Positions 47,283-60,764 of a stretch of 64,000 nt of DNA are shown here, piece after piece. Each line of letters opens with the position of its first letter. Within the stretch, counting starts at the first letter, position 1. The translations under genes and the position numbers were made by a program. Location: contig NZ_CCMG01000018.1 of NCBI RefSeq assembly GCF_000751075.1, forward strand, positions 1 to 64,000. The letters are read 5' to 3'. Origin of the DNA: Rickettsia tamurae. GTDB taxonomy: Bacteria > Pseudomonadota > Alphaproteobacteria > Rickettsiales > Rickettsiaceae. The notes beneath the pieces were generated by a model that had not been told where the DNA came from, did no database searches, and was given only the letters and a program-made list of their open reading frames with translations.

Positions 47283-49586
47283 ATGGATGAAATGAATAAA
47301 ATAAATTACGCTGAAGCACTTGAGTATCATGAAAAAGATAAGCCTGGTAAGATAGCTATTTCTGCAACAAAGTCTTTAGTTACTCAGCAAGATTTATCGC
47401 TTGCTTATTCACCGGGGGTTGCTGCTCCCTGCCTTGAAATTGCTAAAAATCTAGAGGAAGTATATAAATATACGGCAAGGGGTAATTTAGTTGCGGTGAT
47501 CTCTAACGGCACTGCCGTACTTGGGCTTGGTAACTTGGGAGCTGCCGCTTCAAAACCGGTGATGGAAGGCAAAGCCGTACTATTCAAAAAATTTGCCGAT
47601 ATTGATGCAATTGACTTGGAAGTGAATACGGAAGACCCTGAAGAATTTATTAATGCCGTGAAGTATCTCAGTTATAGTTTTGGGGGTATTAATCTTGAAG
47701 ATATAAAAGCTCCAGAATGTTTTATTATAGAAGAAAAATTAAAATCTTTAATGGATATACCGGTCTTTCATGACGATCAGCATGGAACGGCGATTATTAC
47801 CGCCGCAGGGCTAATAAATGCTGCGTATCTTACTAATCGCAAGCTTGAAGATTTAAAAATCGTAGTTAACGGAGCAGGTGCAGCGGCTATTGCTTGTATT
47901 GATTTATTAATTGCTCTTGGAGTCGATAAATCAAAGATTATTTTATGTGATACTAAAGGTGTTGTTTACAAAGGACGCCTAGAAGGTATGAATAAATGGA
48001 AAGAGCTATATGCAAGTGATACCAAATTTAGAACCTTAGCGGAAAGCTTAAATAATGCTGATGTATTTATAGGGTTATCGGTAAAAGGGGCAGTAACTAA
48101 AGACATGGTGAAGGGGATGGCAAATAATCCGATTATTTTTGCTATGGCTAACCCTGATCCGGAAATTACTCCTGAAGATATAAAGCTTGTGCGAGATGAT
48201 GCGATTATAGCAACAGGGCGATCTGATTATAATAATCAGATTAATAATGTTATGGGATTTCCTTATATTTTTAGAGGAACATTAGATGTAAGAGCTAAGA
48301 CTATTAATACGGAAATGAAAATAGCTGCAGCAAAAGCCATTGCAGATTTAGCCCGTAGACCTGTACCGGAAGAGGTGTATAAAGCTTACTCAGGGCGTAA
48401 GATGGTTTTCGGTAATGAGTATATTATTCCTGTGCCTTTTGATCCTCGTTTAATTACTGTAGTGGCAGCGGCGGTTGCCGTTGCTGCAATAGAAAGCGGC
48501 GTTGCTAGGGTTAAAGATTTTAGTATAGGTAAATATAAGAAAGAATTAGGTGGCAGATTAAACCCTACTGCTAACTATATGAATTTCTTAGCTGAAAAAA
48601 TTCATAATGCACCGCTTAAACGGATTGTTTTTGCTGAAGGTGAAGAAGAAGAAGTAATTTCTGCCGCTCTTATGATGCGAGACGAGAAATACGGTCATCC
48701 GATTATAATTGGTCGTGTTGAACGAATTGAGGCTACGTTAAAAAAGATAGGTCAAGATATTAGCTTAGACGGAATTCAAATAATGAATGCGGCCTTAAGC
48801 GATAGTTTAGAGAAATATACTGATTATTTATATAAAAGACTTCAGAGAAAAGGTTATTTATATCGTGATTGTGCAAAGCTTGTTAAAACTGATAAGAATA
48901 TTTTTGCTGCTTGTATGGTAGCATGCGGTGACGGTGATGCTCTTTTAACTGGTGTTACGAAAAGTTATATCGATAGTTTAGAAGATATCATGAAAGCCAT
49001 TTCACCAAAACCTAATCGTAGAATCTTTGGCTATTCAATTATGATTACTAAAGATAATAATATTATTATTGCTGATAATTGTATTACCGAATATCCAAAC
49101 AGCTGGGAACTTGCACAAATAGCAACCCAAACTGCAGAAATTGCTAAAAATATGGGAATCACTCCTCGTGTTGCACTTCTTTCTTTTTCAACATTCGGTA
49201 ATTCTTCTAAGGAAAAAACAGCTCGTATTCGTGAAGCAGTAAATATACTAGATAATTTTAGCAAAGACAAAGAAGAGCTGAGCGGCATGAAAGTAGATTT
49301 TGAATATGACGGAGAGATGTCGGTTAAGGTGGCTTTAGATGGTGATTTACGTAAATTATATAAATTTTGTAGATTATCAGGATCTGCAAATGTATTAATT
49401 ATGCCTGGTTTAAATTCAGCTGCTATTTCTACTGAATTGTTACAAGAATTTTCATCAAATAGCTTTATAGGTCCTATAACAAACGGTTTTGAAAAACCCG
49501 TTCAAATACTTCAAGCTACAGCAACAGCTAATGAAATACTAAAAATAGCAACTTTTGCTTGCGTTGAAGCTATAAAAGAGGTTTAA
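47283..49586 (+). CDS. maeB: Malic enzyme with phosphotransacetylase-like C-terminal domain
   Basis: 767 residues, the length of MaeB-type two-domain enzymes. N-terminal malic domain: [38 protein letters not shown] and [22 protein letters not shown](P) fold: [19 protein letters not shown]. The C-terminal ~330 residues ([20 protein letters not shown] ... [13 protein letters not shown]) are phosphotransacetylase-like and usually regulatory. Converts malate to pyruvate and CO2. The ATG at 47283 has an AGGA about 8 bases upstream; a second ATG 9 bases on is possible. Confidence 0.95.
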   Translation: MDEMNKINYAEALEYHEKDKPGKIAISATKSLVTQQDLSLAYSPGVAAPCLEIAKNLEEVYKYTARGNLVAVISNGTAVLGLGNLGAAASKPVMEGKAVLFKKFADIDAIDLEVNTEDPEEFINAVKYLSYSFGGINLEDIKAPECFIIEEKLKSLMDIPVFHDDQHGTAIITAAGLINAAYLTNRKLEDLKIVVNGAGAAAIACIDLLIALGVDKSKIILCDTKGVVYKGRLEGMNKWKELYASDTKFRTLAESLNNADVFIGLSVKGAVTKDMVKGMANNPIIFAMANPDPEITPEDIKLVRDDAIIATGRSDYNNQINNVMGFPYIFRGTLDVRAKTINTEMKIAAAKAIADLARRPVPEEVYKAYSGRKMVFGNEYIIPVPFDPRLITVVAAAVAVAAIESGVARVKDFSIGKYKKELGGRLNPTANYMNFLAEKIHNAPLKRIVFAEGEEEEVISAALMMRDEKYGHPIIIGRVERIEATLKKIGQDISLDGIQIMNAALSDSLEKYTDYLYKRLQRKGYLYRDCAKLVKTDKNIFAACMVACGDGDALLTGVTKSYIDSLEDIMKAISPKPNRRIFGYSIMITKDNNIIIADNCITEYPNSWELAQIATQTAEIAKNMGITPRVALLSFSTFGNSSKEKTARIREAVNILDNFSKDKEELSGMKVDFEYDGEMSVKVALDGDLRKLYKFCRLSGSANVLIMPGLNSAAISTELLQEFSSNSFIGPITNGFEKPVQILQATATANEILKIATFACVEAIKEV

Positions 49587-49626
49587 TTACTATATCTTTA
49601 AAATCAATTAACTTGTGAGAGGTAAA

Positions 49627-50452
49627 GTGGCTTCGATTACAGAACTTCATAAAAAAATATACAAGAAATTACAAAAGATTTACGAAAACATGATCCTCAA
49701 ATACCTGATACCAGTAAAAAACCGTTAGCTTCTAGAGAAAATTTTGAAGATCTAATACATTCTAATTTAGGAAAGCCTGTACGAAGTAAACCGCTTTCTT
49801 TTGATGAAGAGTTAAAGAAAAAAGTTCAAAGCAGACAAGTAAAGGATTCTTCCGAGCAGCAAACAAAGATTACAGAAGAAAAAATAGATAAACGTATAGA
49901 AGAATTAAAGCAAAAACAGAAAGAACTAGAAGATAGGAAAAAGGGGCTTGAAGAAAAAAAGCTCATTCTAATATTACTAGAGAAGAAAGATGGAAAATCG
50001 TTGCAGAATTAGAAGCTATTAATAATCAATTTAAGGCTATAGAAAAAGAACATAATACTATTAATAGTGCTTCCGATAGAGAAAAAAAGTTTGAAACTTC
50101 TACAAAAAGAGAACCGACAGCTGCAGATTTATAGTAACAAGGAGCATTAGCAGCTATAAAACGTATGAAAGAAGAGAAGATAAAACAGCAGCAAGCAGAA
50201 GCTGTTAATCAATCTTCAAAAAATACTACAACTATGCCTAGCGGTACTATACCGATGCCGCCTCCAATGCCTGGAAGCGGTATTCCTATTCCCCCATCGC
50301 CTCCGCCACCACCTATATCAATTCCAAAGACTATAAAAAAAGAGGTAAAGGATATTGGTAAACAAATGCCTCAAGGAGGAGATAATCATAAAGAAGAACT
50401 AGCAAAAGCTATAGCGGTACAAAGAAAGAAAATAGAACCTACAGGAATATAA
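49627..50452 (+). pseudogene. Coiled-coil, proline-rich protein relic
   Basis: A GTG at 49627 (VASITELHKK) is followed by a frameshift in an A run, then QEITKDLRKHDPQIPDTSKK and a charged coiled coil (EEKIDKRIEELKQKQKELED). A second shift near 49960 gives HSNITREERWKIVAELEAIN, then adjacent TAG and TAA stops (50132-50137). A last frame QGALAAIKRMKEEKIKQQQ carries a polyproline block (PPPMPGSGIPIPPSPPPPPI) and a short helix (EELAKAIAVQRKKIEP). The coiled coil plus polyproline plus short basic helix layout recalls bacterial actin-assembly or profilin-binding proteins, but I see no proven WH2 or VCA motif. Confidence 0.55.
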
Positions 50453-50871
50453 CTTGCTGCATGAATCGAAAAATAAGTTCGGTGTCATACCGTAGTCAAG
50501 TCACGGTGTGACAGGAGTGGAATTAATCCACGCAACAGCATCTTTACAAGAATAACTTAAGAATGGTTAAGATGTCCTATAAAGCAACCATGTTTAGGCA
50601 ATATTCATTATTAAATTCCTTTCTTCTTGATTCAATTAAAGAGTCAACTAATGATATGTTATATTTATTTCTAGATTTTACTAATGCTTGAAATTCTTTA
50701 ATTTTATTTTTTAGCGAAAATTAATAAGATTTTTGTTGGAATAGTTATTCATATTTCAAAAAAATCTTATAATTTGTAGACAAAAAGAGTAAAAATAGAT
50801 TAAATTAATTTTCTTTCAGACAGCCTAAATAGTTGGTATCATATGATGTTGTCACCAAAAGAAAATATTAT
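50453..50871. other. Intergenic region with a family B palindrome and a possible antitoxin fragment
   Basis: A family B hairpin lies at 50483-50513 (TGTCATACCGTAGTCAAGTC ...). On the minus strand, 50720 to 50577 reads KIKEFQALVKSRNKYNISLV, DSLIESRRKEFNNE before a stop, resembling the C-terminal tail of small antitoxin proteins but without a start or partner. Otherwise AT-rich with nothing else recognisable. Confidence 0.35.
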
Positions 50872-52200
50872 ATGTCTAATTCAGCTTTTTTAGTTGCATT
50901 TTTTACAACGATTATCCGTTATTATGATTATGCTCTATTCGGTTTATCGGCTAGTATTCTTGCACAAAATTTCTTACCTAATATAGAGCAGGATAAACAA
51001 CTACTCGGTTTTTTTGCCATTCTTAGTGCAGCCGTTATAGTGCGACCTTTAGGGTCTTTAATTTTTGGATTTATCGGAGATAAATACGGGCGTACTAAAT
51101 CTATCAAGATATCAATGTTCATGAGTAGCATTTCTACCGGATTAATTGCTATTACTCCTTCCTTTGAGATAATAGGTATTTTTGCTACGGTAATACTAAC
51201 ATTATGTCGAATGGTTTTTTTAGCAAGCCTTGCCGGGGAAGTTGACGGAATAAAGGTTTATGTAGCTGAAAAAACAGGAAATAATCGGAAAAATTTAAAT
51301 ATAGGAATAGTTTCATGTTGTAGCCAAATAGGGGCATTATTTGCGGCTATAGCTTATTATTACGCTAGTAATTCCGATATCCAATATTTATGGCGTTTTA
51401 ATTTCTTTATCGGTGCAATATTTGGTTTATTTGCTATTTTGATGAGAAATTTTTTTAAAGAAAGTAGCGAATTTTTATATTATAAAGGTACTATAGAGCT
51501 AAATTTAGAAAGGTTTAGACAAGATGAATTTAAGGAAGAGTCTGCGGAGCGTACAAAAGTACGTGAACACAGACGAATGCCGAAAAATTCGCTTGTATTA
51601 AGCTTTCTAAATGACGCTCGGCAAATTATAAAAGATAATAAACTATCCTTTATAATAGCATTATTAGTAAACGGTGCTATTGGAGGAGTATACCATTTTT
51701 TAGTAATTTTCTTAGGAGTTTTTTTAACAAAAATAGCTTTTATAAATCATCCTGAAATAAGATTTATGAATATAGCTCTTACTACTACCTATGGAATATC
51801 AGCCGTTTTTGCAGGGCTGCTTGCCGATAAAATAAACCCTTTAAGACAGATTGCATGGGCTTTATTTGCCAGCATTATTGTTGCTTTAGGAATGCAAATA
51901 ATGTTATACAAACAAATATTTAATATTCTCTGTCCCGTTATATTAATAGGGCTTGTAGCATTTTATGCAGTACCGCTACAAATTATTGTTCAATCCTTAT
52001 TTAAGACTAATGTTAAAATGAGGCTTTATAGTCTATCACATTCTTTTGGAGGTATTATTCTATCCTCAACTACTCCTTTCTTTAGTATGTTGTTGTGGCA
52101 AAATTTTAAGTCACTATCTCTAACTTTAAGCTTTTTCATATTTTTGCTTATAATATTAATGAGTACAGTGTTGGTTTTACGTAGGATGTCATCCTCGTAA
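50872..52200 (+). CDS. MFS transporter (ProP/MHS-like) with an embedded family D element
   Basis: About 442 residues from the ATG at 50872 ([20 protein letters not shown]); a TTG at 50833 would add 13 unlikely residues. Twelve membrane spans. The MFS loop motif [18 protein letters not shown] lies between spans 2 and 3. The metabolite:H+ symporter pattern ([20 protein letters not shown]) is like ProP-type carriers, many of which occur in Rickettsia. The central cytoplasmic loop contains [37 protein letters not shown], translated from a palindromic element and kept in frame. The protein otherwise looks intact. Confidence 0.85.
   Translation: MSNSAFLVAFFTTIIRYYDYALFGLSASILAQNFLPNIEQDKQLLGFFAILSAAVIVRPLGSLIFGFIGDKYGRTKSIKISMFMSSISTGLIAITPSFEIIGIFATVILTLCRMVFLASLAGEVDGIKVYVAEKTGNNRKNLNIGIVSCCSQIGALFAAIAYYYASNSDIQYLWRFNFFIGAIFGLFAILMRNFFKESSEFLYYKGTIELNLERFRQDEFKEESAERTKVREHRRMPKNSLVLSFLNDARQIIKDNKLSFIIALLVNGAIGGVYHFLVIFLGVFLTKIAFINHPEIRFMNIALTTTYGISAVFAGLLADKINPLRQIAWALFASIIVALGMQIMLYKQIFNILCPVILIGLVAFYAVPLQIIVQSLFKTNVKMRLYSLSHSFGGIILSSTTPFFSMLLWQNFKSLSLTLSFFIFLLIILMSTVLVLRRMSSS
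51510..51620. repeat. Family D palindromic element inside the MFS gene
   Basis: Reverse-complement match to 8722-8829: GACAAGATGAATTTAAGGAA, GTACAAAAGTACGTGAACAC, AATTCGCTTGTATTAAGCTT. About 111 bases, a multiple of three, with no stop in the frame used. Falls in the central loop. Confidence 0.85.
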
Positions 52201-52235
52201 AAAGGCTTGTTGTGTGGATCGGAAAACGCACTCGT

Positions 52236-52264
52236 TGTCATCCCGTGGCTTGACCACGGGATCC
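52236..52264. repeat. Family B left-half palindrome
   Basis: TGTCATCCCGTGGCTTGACC followed by ACGGGATCC, between the convergent MFS and coiled-protein genes. Confidence 0.75.
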
Positions 52265-52306
52265 AAAAAACAACTTAAAATATACATAGAAATAACATCA
52301 ATTGCC

Positions 52307-54397
52307 TTAGATATTTCTTCCGTCTTTACTGCGACCTGTAGGTTTTATGCTAGGACTACTTGAAGATTTGGAGCTTTGCTGTGCTTGTGTCCCAATTTGC
52401 TTCGCTTCTTTTGCTAAGTTTTCAAATTTGTCTTTTAAGCTTTTTGTATTGCCTTTTAGCTTTAAATCGTGAGTTATTTCGTTAATATTCAATTTTTCAG
52501 GAGTTGGATGATATATAGGCTCTTTAGATTGAGTATGTTTAGAATGTTCTATTGCAAATTTTGTACGAGGTCTTATTAGTTCATTCTCTTTCCCTGTACC
52601 TTTCTGTTTTTCTTCCTCCCATTTATCCCATTCCTCAGGTGATGTCCAGTATCTTGTTATTTTACTATCAAAGCCTTTTTCAAATTTGTTTATTAAATTT
52701 TTGGTACTATTCTCTTTAATTTCTTTACCTCGATTTTCAAATTCAAAATTTTTCTTAGGAGTTATATAGTCAGATTGAGTATTTTCATGTTGTTTTTCTA
52801 CAGTCTGTTTCTTTTCTTCTGTCCAGTATTTTTTGATTTTGCTGTCAGAGTCTGCTTCAAATTTTGCTATTCTATCTTTTATACCGGTAACTGCTCCTGT
52901 AGATATTTTAGGTTGCTCTTGGGTTGATTGCTTGGTATGTTTCGGAGATGTATTTTTAGATAATTCATAAGTAAAAGATTCTAAACTAGATAAATTCTTT
53001 TGAACTTTTTCTATATTGGAATTTAAATATTCTATTTCAGGTCCTTTATATTCTATTATATTTTTTAATATGGTATTAATTTCTACAAAAGATTCTTTAA
53101 TCTCTTTATTAAACTTATCATCACTATTACTTATCTTACTACAATTAGTAGAAATTTTTTGAAGCTTATCTAATATATTGTTAATTCTCTCATCTTTTTG
53201 GGAAGTCGATACCATACTTGCTAAAAATTCACTTCTTCCTAAATTTCTATTAACATTACTTAAATATAGAGGTATGGTAGAGGCTTTAGTATAATCTTGT
53301 GGAAATTTATCGATCTCTTCTTTAAATCTCTTTAAGAACTTTATTGTATCACCGAATATAGGATGAGTATTCCAGGAAAGAGCAGGAGGAGTCGGTATTG
53401 CTTCCTGCATTAGATGAGTTATTGTCTCAACCTGCTTTGGAGGCGTATCTTTAGCTAATTCATCATTAAACAAGTTACGTATTTTAGGTAATACATTGTC
53501 GATATTAACCTGTTTTGGGGATGTGTCTTTAGATAGCTTTTCATTTTGTAGCTCAGATATATAATCATCTACTGCTTCTTTTAATTTATCTAAAACGGCA
53601 CTATTTTGGGAAGGAGGCAGCATTCCGGCGTCATCCCACTCTAAAGCGATATTATCGCTTCTACGCTCCTGACGCGGATCAGTTAGCTTATAGTAATTTT
53701 TATTTAACAAGCGAGGATCACGTGAATTTTCGCTCTTTTCATATTCCTTAATTTCTTCAAATATACCTAGTGTCTTATAAATATTATCTATTTTTTCTTG
53801 AGTAAGTCTTTCATTGTTTACTTCTTTTTGTTGGATAGATTTTTGTAGTTCTTTTGTCGCCGTTAACTTATCTTTTGCTGTATTTAAATTTGATAAAATT
53901 TTCGCTTGTGCTAAATCAAGAGCTTCAATTAAATTAATAGAGCCGCTTTTTCCAAATGTGGTGGATAATTCTTCTTGGCTTGAACCGATTCCTGAATCAA
54001 TAGAAGAAGATCTAGAAACGGTATTAGATTTAGGATTAATATTTGCCTGTTGTACATAAGATTTGCCGGCATCTATTAATATTTTATCAGTGAATTGTTC
54101 TAGTTCATTGAATGAGTTTTCTAGTTTTGCAAAAAGTTCTGTTGAGGAATGTACTATTGCCGGTGATAACTTAGGTATAGAATCTTCAGGTATAGTTTCT
54201 AAAGAAGGAGAATATTTACTTGTTTCTTTTTGTAGTACCGATTCATTTTGCTTTATTAAATTTGATATATTTTTAAATTTATTTGCTAATTCTTCAGATA
54301 ATATATCAATCTTGTTATTGTTATTACTTCCGGCATATAAGACTAGAGCCTCCTTTATATTTTGCGAGATATTATCTGCATGATCTATTAACAACAT
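52307..54397 (-). CDS. Large helical, lineage-specific protein (effector-like); main open part
   Basis: 696 codons with no membrane span or signal peptide, rich in Lys, Glu, Ser and Asn and predicted helix. No family recognised. Repeated elements: KLSKDTSPKQV, ELAKDTPPKQV and ELSKNTSPKH; and a longer unit present twice (KFEADSDSKIKKYWTEE and KFEKGFDSKITRYWTSPEE, each followed by ITPKKNFEFE or IRPRTKFAIE). Residues 134-139 read DSGIGS, a perfect DSGxxS phosphodegron consensus. Sense continues upstream of this frame in the next entry, so this is the larger part of a broken gene and may be expressed from an internal start. Confidence 0.55.
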   Translation of the reverse strand: MLLIDHADNISQNIKEALVLYAGSNNNNKIDILSEELANKFKNISNLIKQNESVLQKETSKYSPSLETIPEDSIPKLSPAIVHSSTELFAKLENSFNELEQFTDKILIDAGKSYVQQANINPKSNTVSRSSSIDSGIGSSQEELSTTFGKSGSINLIEALDLAQAKILSNLNTAKDKLTATKELQKSIQQKEVNNERLTQEKIDNIYKTLGIFEEIKEYEKSENSRDPRLLNKNYYKLTDPRQERRSDNIALEWDDAGMLPPSQNSAVLDKLKEAVDDYISELQNEKLSKDTSPKQVNIDNVLPKIRNLFNDELAKDTPPKQVETITHLMQEAIPTPPALSWNTHPIFGDTIKFLKRFKEEIDKFPQDYTKASTIPLYLSNVNRNLGRSEFLASMVSTSQKDERINNILDKLQKISTNCSKISNSDDKFNKEIKESFVEINTILKNIIEYKGPEIEYLNSNIEKVQKNLSSLESFTYELSKNTSPKHTKQSTQEQPKISTGAVTGIKDRIAKFEADSDSKIKKYWTEEKKQTVEKQHENTQSDYITPKKNFEFENRGKEIKENSTKNLINKFEKGFDSKITRYWTSPEEWDKWEEEKQKGTGKENELIRPRTKFAIEHSKHTQSKEPIYHPTPEKLNINEITHDLKLKGNTKSLKDKFENLAKEAKQIGTQAQQSSKSSSSPSIKPTGRSKDGRNI

Positions 54398-54965
54398 CTT
54401 ATATTGTAAATCTAATTCGCTTGAATTATTAGTATTACGGAAGTAATTTTTATTTACGATATACTTTTGCTGAGTATATTTTTAGAAGCTTCTATAAGTT
54501 CTTTTTCCTACTTTCTGAACAACTTCTTCCATCAATTGCAATAGATTAATATTGTCCTTTATTTCTAGTCCTTGCTCATTAGTGACTGGTAATGAATTAC
54601 TTAGTCTTAATAATTCTGAAAAATCTGAAGGGGATATTAGGACATCAAGTTGAGCCTTTGCTTTTCTACCTTTTCTGTCTTCCTTAAAGCCTTCAACTTT
54701 ACCAATACTAATAGGTAGGTTTTTTAGATAAATTTCTTTACTAGCACCCTGTATATTTTTATCATTTGCTACTTTGAAGTTAGTTTGTTGCTGAGAAACA
54801 TACGATCCCGGTTTTCTAGGGTCTATTTTATTTATTAGAGCTTCTATAAAATTAGTTGTACGTGTTATAGCTAGTTTATCTGTTTCTAAAATATTATTTT
54901 AATATAGTATTTTTTATTAAATAAAGATTTCTTATTAGCCGGTCTAATTCATTCTTATGTTTCAT
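54398..54965 (-). pseudogene. Broken N-terminal part of the large helical protein
   Basis: ATG at 54963-54965 (MKHKNELDRLIRNLYLIKNT), a stop and frameshift near 54900, then ETDKLAITRTTNFIEALINK, PGSYVSQQQTNFKVANDKNI and DFSELLRLSNSLPVTNEQGL, EIKDNINLLQLMEEVVQKV. Near 54490 an in-frame stop is reached; an adjacent frame reads KELIEASKNILSKSIS. Downstream of the stop the frame of the 696-codon part resumes (NKNYFRNTNNSSELDLQYK). Together they suggest an original protein of about 880 residues. Confidence 0.55.
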
Positions 54966-55097
54966 AATTTCCCTCTATTAATAAAAATAAACCAAAATGT
55001 AATACCATTTATGTTAAATTAACAACACTAATAATTAGTATTAATTCAATATTTTAAATCTTGTTGCATTTGTGCTTCAATAATATAATTTTATCAT

Positions 55098-56069
<972 letters not shown>

Positions 56070-56128
56070 CTATTACTATATTACAAATACATTCAAGAAA
56101 AAAGAATTTTTAAATTATATTATTAATT

Positions 56129-56158
56129 GGTTAATTCATAAAAGGTTAATTCATAAAA
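56129..56158. repeat. 15-base tandem duplication
   Basis: GGTTAATTCATAAAA occurs twice in a row, then AATTAACC closes a small inverted repeat. It lies between the divergent mdh and ankyrin relic. Confidence 0.75.
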
Positions 56159-56248
56159 ATTAACCATTCACATTGACTTTGATTAAAATAGATTAATATA
56201 ATGCCGAGTCGAAAATAGCATGAAACATGGAATTTTAATAAAATAACT

Positions 56249-57060
56249 ATGCCTAAAATTTCTAAGTTGATAAATATTATTAAATCTTGTGTGGGAAAGG
56301 GGGGTAATACAAAAGAATGTAAAACCGTTCCAGATGTGCTTCACAATTTATGCGTTAGTATTAACAATAGTCTTAATAGCAAGAACAGTAAAGATGTAAG
56401 CTTTGATACGGTAGATAGCCCAGAAAACAAAAGTACCCTACATTATATAACTGACTTAGCAGATCTTAAAAAGTTACTTCAAAAAGGTATTGATCCTAAT
56501 ATACGAGATGAGAATGGAGGTTACAGGTAATTTTAAAAAAGCCAAAATGTTACTTGAATATGGTGCTACGGTGAATGACTATAAACAGATGGGTGAAGTA
56601 TTACATTACTGTGGTCGTAACTCAGTAGAAAACAAAATTATTCTTTCACTATTAATGCATAATAATGCTAATACTAATTTTACAAAAGCAAATTTAGTAA
56701 GACAATGTAAAGAACCGCATGAAGAGGCAGAGAATTGAAAAAACAGAGGGCTTAATACATCAAAGTAAAGAAATAGAGACGTTAAGAGTATATGTTGACA
56801 GATTACAGAGCTTAAAAAATAAATATGAAAAAGCAAAGGATAGCAGCCAAGCTGTTTCAAAAATAATATTAGATTATATTGAAAATCAAGAGAGTGATGG
56901 TTTAAAAGCTAAACTTGTTATTACTTGTTAAAATCTAGGGTTAATCGAAGATTATTCGGAAGTAGCTCAAGAAAATGCAGTATATAAGTGCTTGGATGAG
57001 GCTTTTGATTTGCTTGATCAAGGATTAATAGGAGAGGATGCTCAAAATACAGTAGTTTGA
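56249..57060 (+). pseudogene. Ankyrin-repeat protein relic
   Basis: ATG at 56249 (MPKISKLINIIKSCVGKGGN). The first repeat is STLHYITDLADLKKLLQKGI, DPNIRDENG. A frameshift near 56520 leads into NFKKAKMLLEYGATVNDYKQ and NKIILSLLMHNNANTNF. A second near 56735 leads into a helical tail (TLRVYVDRLQSLKNKYEKAK). A TAA at 56929-56931 interrupts NLGLIEDYSEVAQENAVYKC, and sense ends at 57060. Two frameshifts and one nonsense mutation. Confidence 0.62.
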
Positions 57061-57126
57061 TCAACTATTACGTGGATCGATTTCACGATTGTCACTAGTG
57101 GTCAAGCCGACCTTGTTGTATGGTTT

Positions 57127-57315
57127 GATGTCATTCCTGTGTGGATTGGTTTTCCCGTCATTGCGAGGAAAAATTGAAAATTTTGACGAAGCAATCCAGT
57201 TTAAAAATGCTAATCTTTAGCATCTTTTTATTTCTTACTGGATTGTCACGCAGCCTACGGCTGCGTAGCTCATGACGATTAGGTATCAACGCAAGCAAGC
57301 CTTCGCAGGAATGGA
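57127..57315. repeat. Family A element nested in family C arms
   Basis: Family C ends GATGTCATTCCTGTG and CTTCGCAGGAATGG around the inner family A element 57156-57277, whose loop contains the hairpin GCTAATCTTTAGC. Its outer right arm touches the end of the tlc gene. Confidence 0.78.
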
Positions 57316-57323
57316 TACCCTTA

Positions 57324-58862
<1,539 letters not shown>

Positions 58863-58926
58863 TTATTTTTTTTAGTACCGAATAGTTTTTAAAAATGTTA
58901 TGTTTTTGCAAGGCTTAGAGCTTTAT

Positions 58927-59042
58927 ATGTCATTCCCGCGTAGGCGGGAATCCAGAAAAAAGCGAAATAAGCTTTTAATATTAAAAATTCAATATATTTA
59001 TACCTTTTTATTACTGGATTCCCGCTTTCGCGGGAATGACAT
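58927..59042. repeat. Full-length family C palindrome
   Basis: ATGTCATTCCCGCGTAGGC ... GCTTTCGCGGGAATGACAT around an interior with AGAAAAAAGCGAAAT and TTTATACCTTTTT, as at 22221-22340. Between the pyrG terminus and the tlc start. Confidence 0.88.
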
Positions 59043-59144
59043 CAAACGCTTTTCAAAAACTGTCCGGTTATATTATTTTTTATGCAACCTAGACTATAAT
59101 AAAAACTATATCAAGATTTTTTAAAATAGTCTCATATATTGTTG

Positions 59145-60758
59145 TTAATTACATTTATTATACTCAATTGCAGCCTTAACAAATTCAATAAATAAAGGAT
59201 GAGCTTCAAAAGGTTTAGATTTAAATTCTGGATGAAATTGTACTCCTACAAACCAACGAAGTGCCGGTAGTTCAATTATTTCTACAATCTCTTCATTTTT
59301 TGAAAAACCGCTAAATACTACTCCGTTTTTTTCAAAAATATTTTGAAATTCATTATTAAATTTATATCTATGACGATGTCTCTCATTTATTTCAAGGCTT
59401 TTATAAGCATTAGCTGCAATAGTACTTGCGACCAAACTACAAGGATAAGAGCCAAGCCTCATAGTCTTTTTTACATTTTCAATTGTTATTTTTGAGTCTT
59501 CACGGTTTTTATTTATTTTCTCAATAATTTTTGTACCGTCTACTTTAAATTCTTCCGTTACTGCATCTTTAATACCGATTAAATTCTGAGCTATTTCGAT
59601 TGTCGCAAGTTGCATACCGAAACATATTCCAAAAAAAGGTATGTTATTAGTACGGGCATATTTTATTGCTATAATTTTTCCTTCAGTTGCCCGTTCTCCA
59701 AATCCGCCCGGTACTAAAATCCCGTCTATATCTAATAATTTTTTATTAATATTCTTTTCAGTTAGATTTTCAGCATTTATCCATACTAAGTCAATTTTGT
59801 ATTTGTAATAAATACCTGCATGATCAAGTGCCTCGATTACTGATTTATAAGCATCTTTTAATTTATGATATTTAGCTATTATAGCGATTCTTACTTTTGA
59901 ATTAGAATCTTTTAGCCTACCAATTATATCATGCCATTTATCTAATTTGGACGGCACGACATTAATATTAAAAAATTTTAATATTTTATTGTCAAGACCT
60001 GAATTATGATACGCAATCGGTACTAAATATATATTTTTTTGATCTATTGCCGGAATAACATATTCAGATTCTATATTACAAAATAAAGCTATTTTATCTA
60101 TTTCGCTTTTTGAAATATTACGTTCTGCACGACAGACTAGTATATTAGGTGAAATACCTATAGCACGTAATTCTTTAACTGAGTATTGGGTAGGTTTTGT
60201 TTTTAATTCACGGGCGGTTTTAACATAAGGTAATAATGTTAAATGAATAAATAAACAATTTTCGCTTTTTAATTTGTTACCGATTTGCCTTATAGTTTCA
60301 AAAAACGGTAGACCTTCAATATCACCGACTGTACCGCCTATTTCACAAATAATAAAATCAAAACCCTTGGTGTTTGAAAGTATAAAATCTTTTATTATAT
60401 TCGTAACATGCGGGATGATTTGAACGGTAACGCCGGTGTAATTTCCTAAACGTTCATCTTTAAGTAATTTTGAGTATATCGCTCCTGTCGTGATGCTATC
60501 AAACTTGCACGAGGAAACTCCGGTAAAACGTTCATAATGGCCAAGATCTAGATCGGTTTCTGCTCCGTCATCCGTTACATATACTTCCCCGTGTTCGTGA
60601 GGATTCATAGTCCCAGGGTCGACGTTAAGATAAGGGTCTAGTTTTCGTACGCAAACTTTAAATCCTTTCGCCTGTAATAGCATAGCAAGAGATGCTGCCG
60701 TTAGACCTTTACCGAGTGATGAAACAACGCCGCCGGTAACAAAAATGAAACGTGCCAT
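59145..60758 (-). CDS. pyrG: CTP synthase
   Basis: 537 residues. N-terminal amidoligase domain: [41 protein letters not shown]-terminal class I glutaminase: [13 protein letters not shown], catalytic Cys in [12 protein letters not shown], His/Glu in [12 protein letters not shown]. Makes CTP from UTP, ATP and glutamine. Starts 6 bases after the kdsB stop, so the two genes form an operon, an arrangement common in proteobacteria. Confidence 0.97.
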   Translation of the reverse strand: MARFIFVTGGVVSSLGKGLTAASLAMLLQAKGFKVCVRKLDPYLNVDPGTMNPHEHGEVYVTDDGAETDLDLGHYERFTGVSSCKFDSITTGAIYSKLLKDERLGNYTGVTVQIIPHVTNIIKDFILSNTKGFDFIICEIGGTVGDIEGLPFFETIRQIGNKLKSENCLFIHLTLLPYVKTARELKTKPTQYSVKELRAIGISPNILVCRAERNISKSEIDKIALFCNIESEYVIPAIDQKNIYLVPIAYHNSGLDNKILKFFNINVVPSKLDKWHDIIGRLKDSNSKVRIAIIAKYHKLKDAYKSVIEALDHAGIYYKYKIDLVWINAENLTEKNINKKLLDIDGILVPGGFGERATEGKIIAIKYARTNNIPFFGICFGMQLATIEIAQNLIGIKDAVTEEFKVDGTKIIEKINKNREDSKITIENVKKTMRLGSYPCSLVASTIAANAYKSLEINERHRHRYKFNNEFQNIFEKNGVVFSGFSKNEEIVEIIELPALRWFVGVQFHPEFKSKPFEAHPLFIEFVKAAIEYNKCN

Positions 60759-60764
60759 TATTTA

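Noticed and set aside
50577..50720. Antitoxin gene on the minus strand
   Set aside because: Only a C-terminal-looking tail is readable; no start codon, no partner and no clear family, so it is noted but not called.
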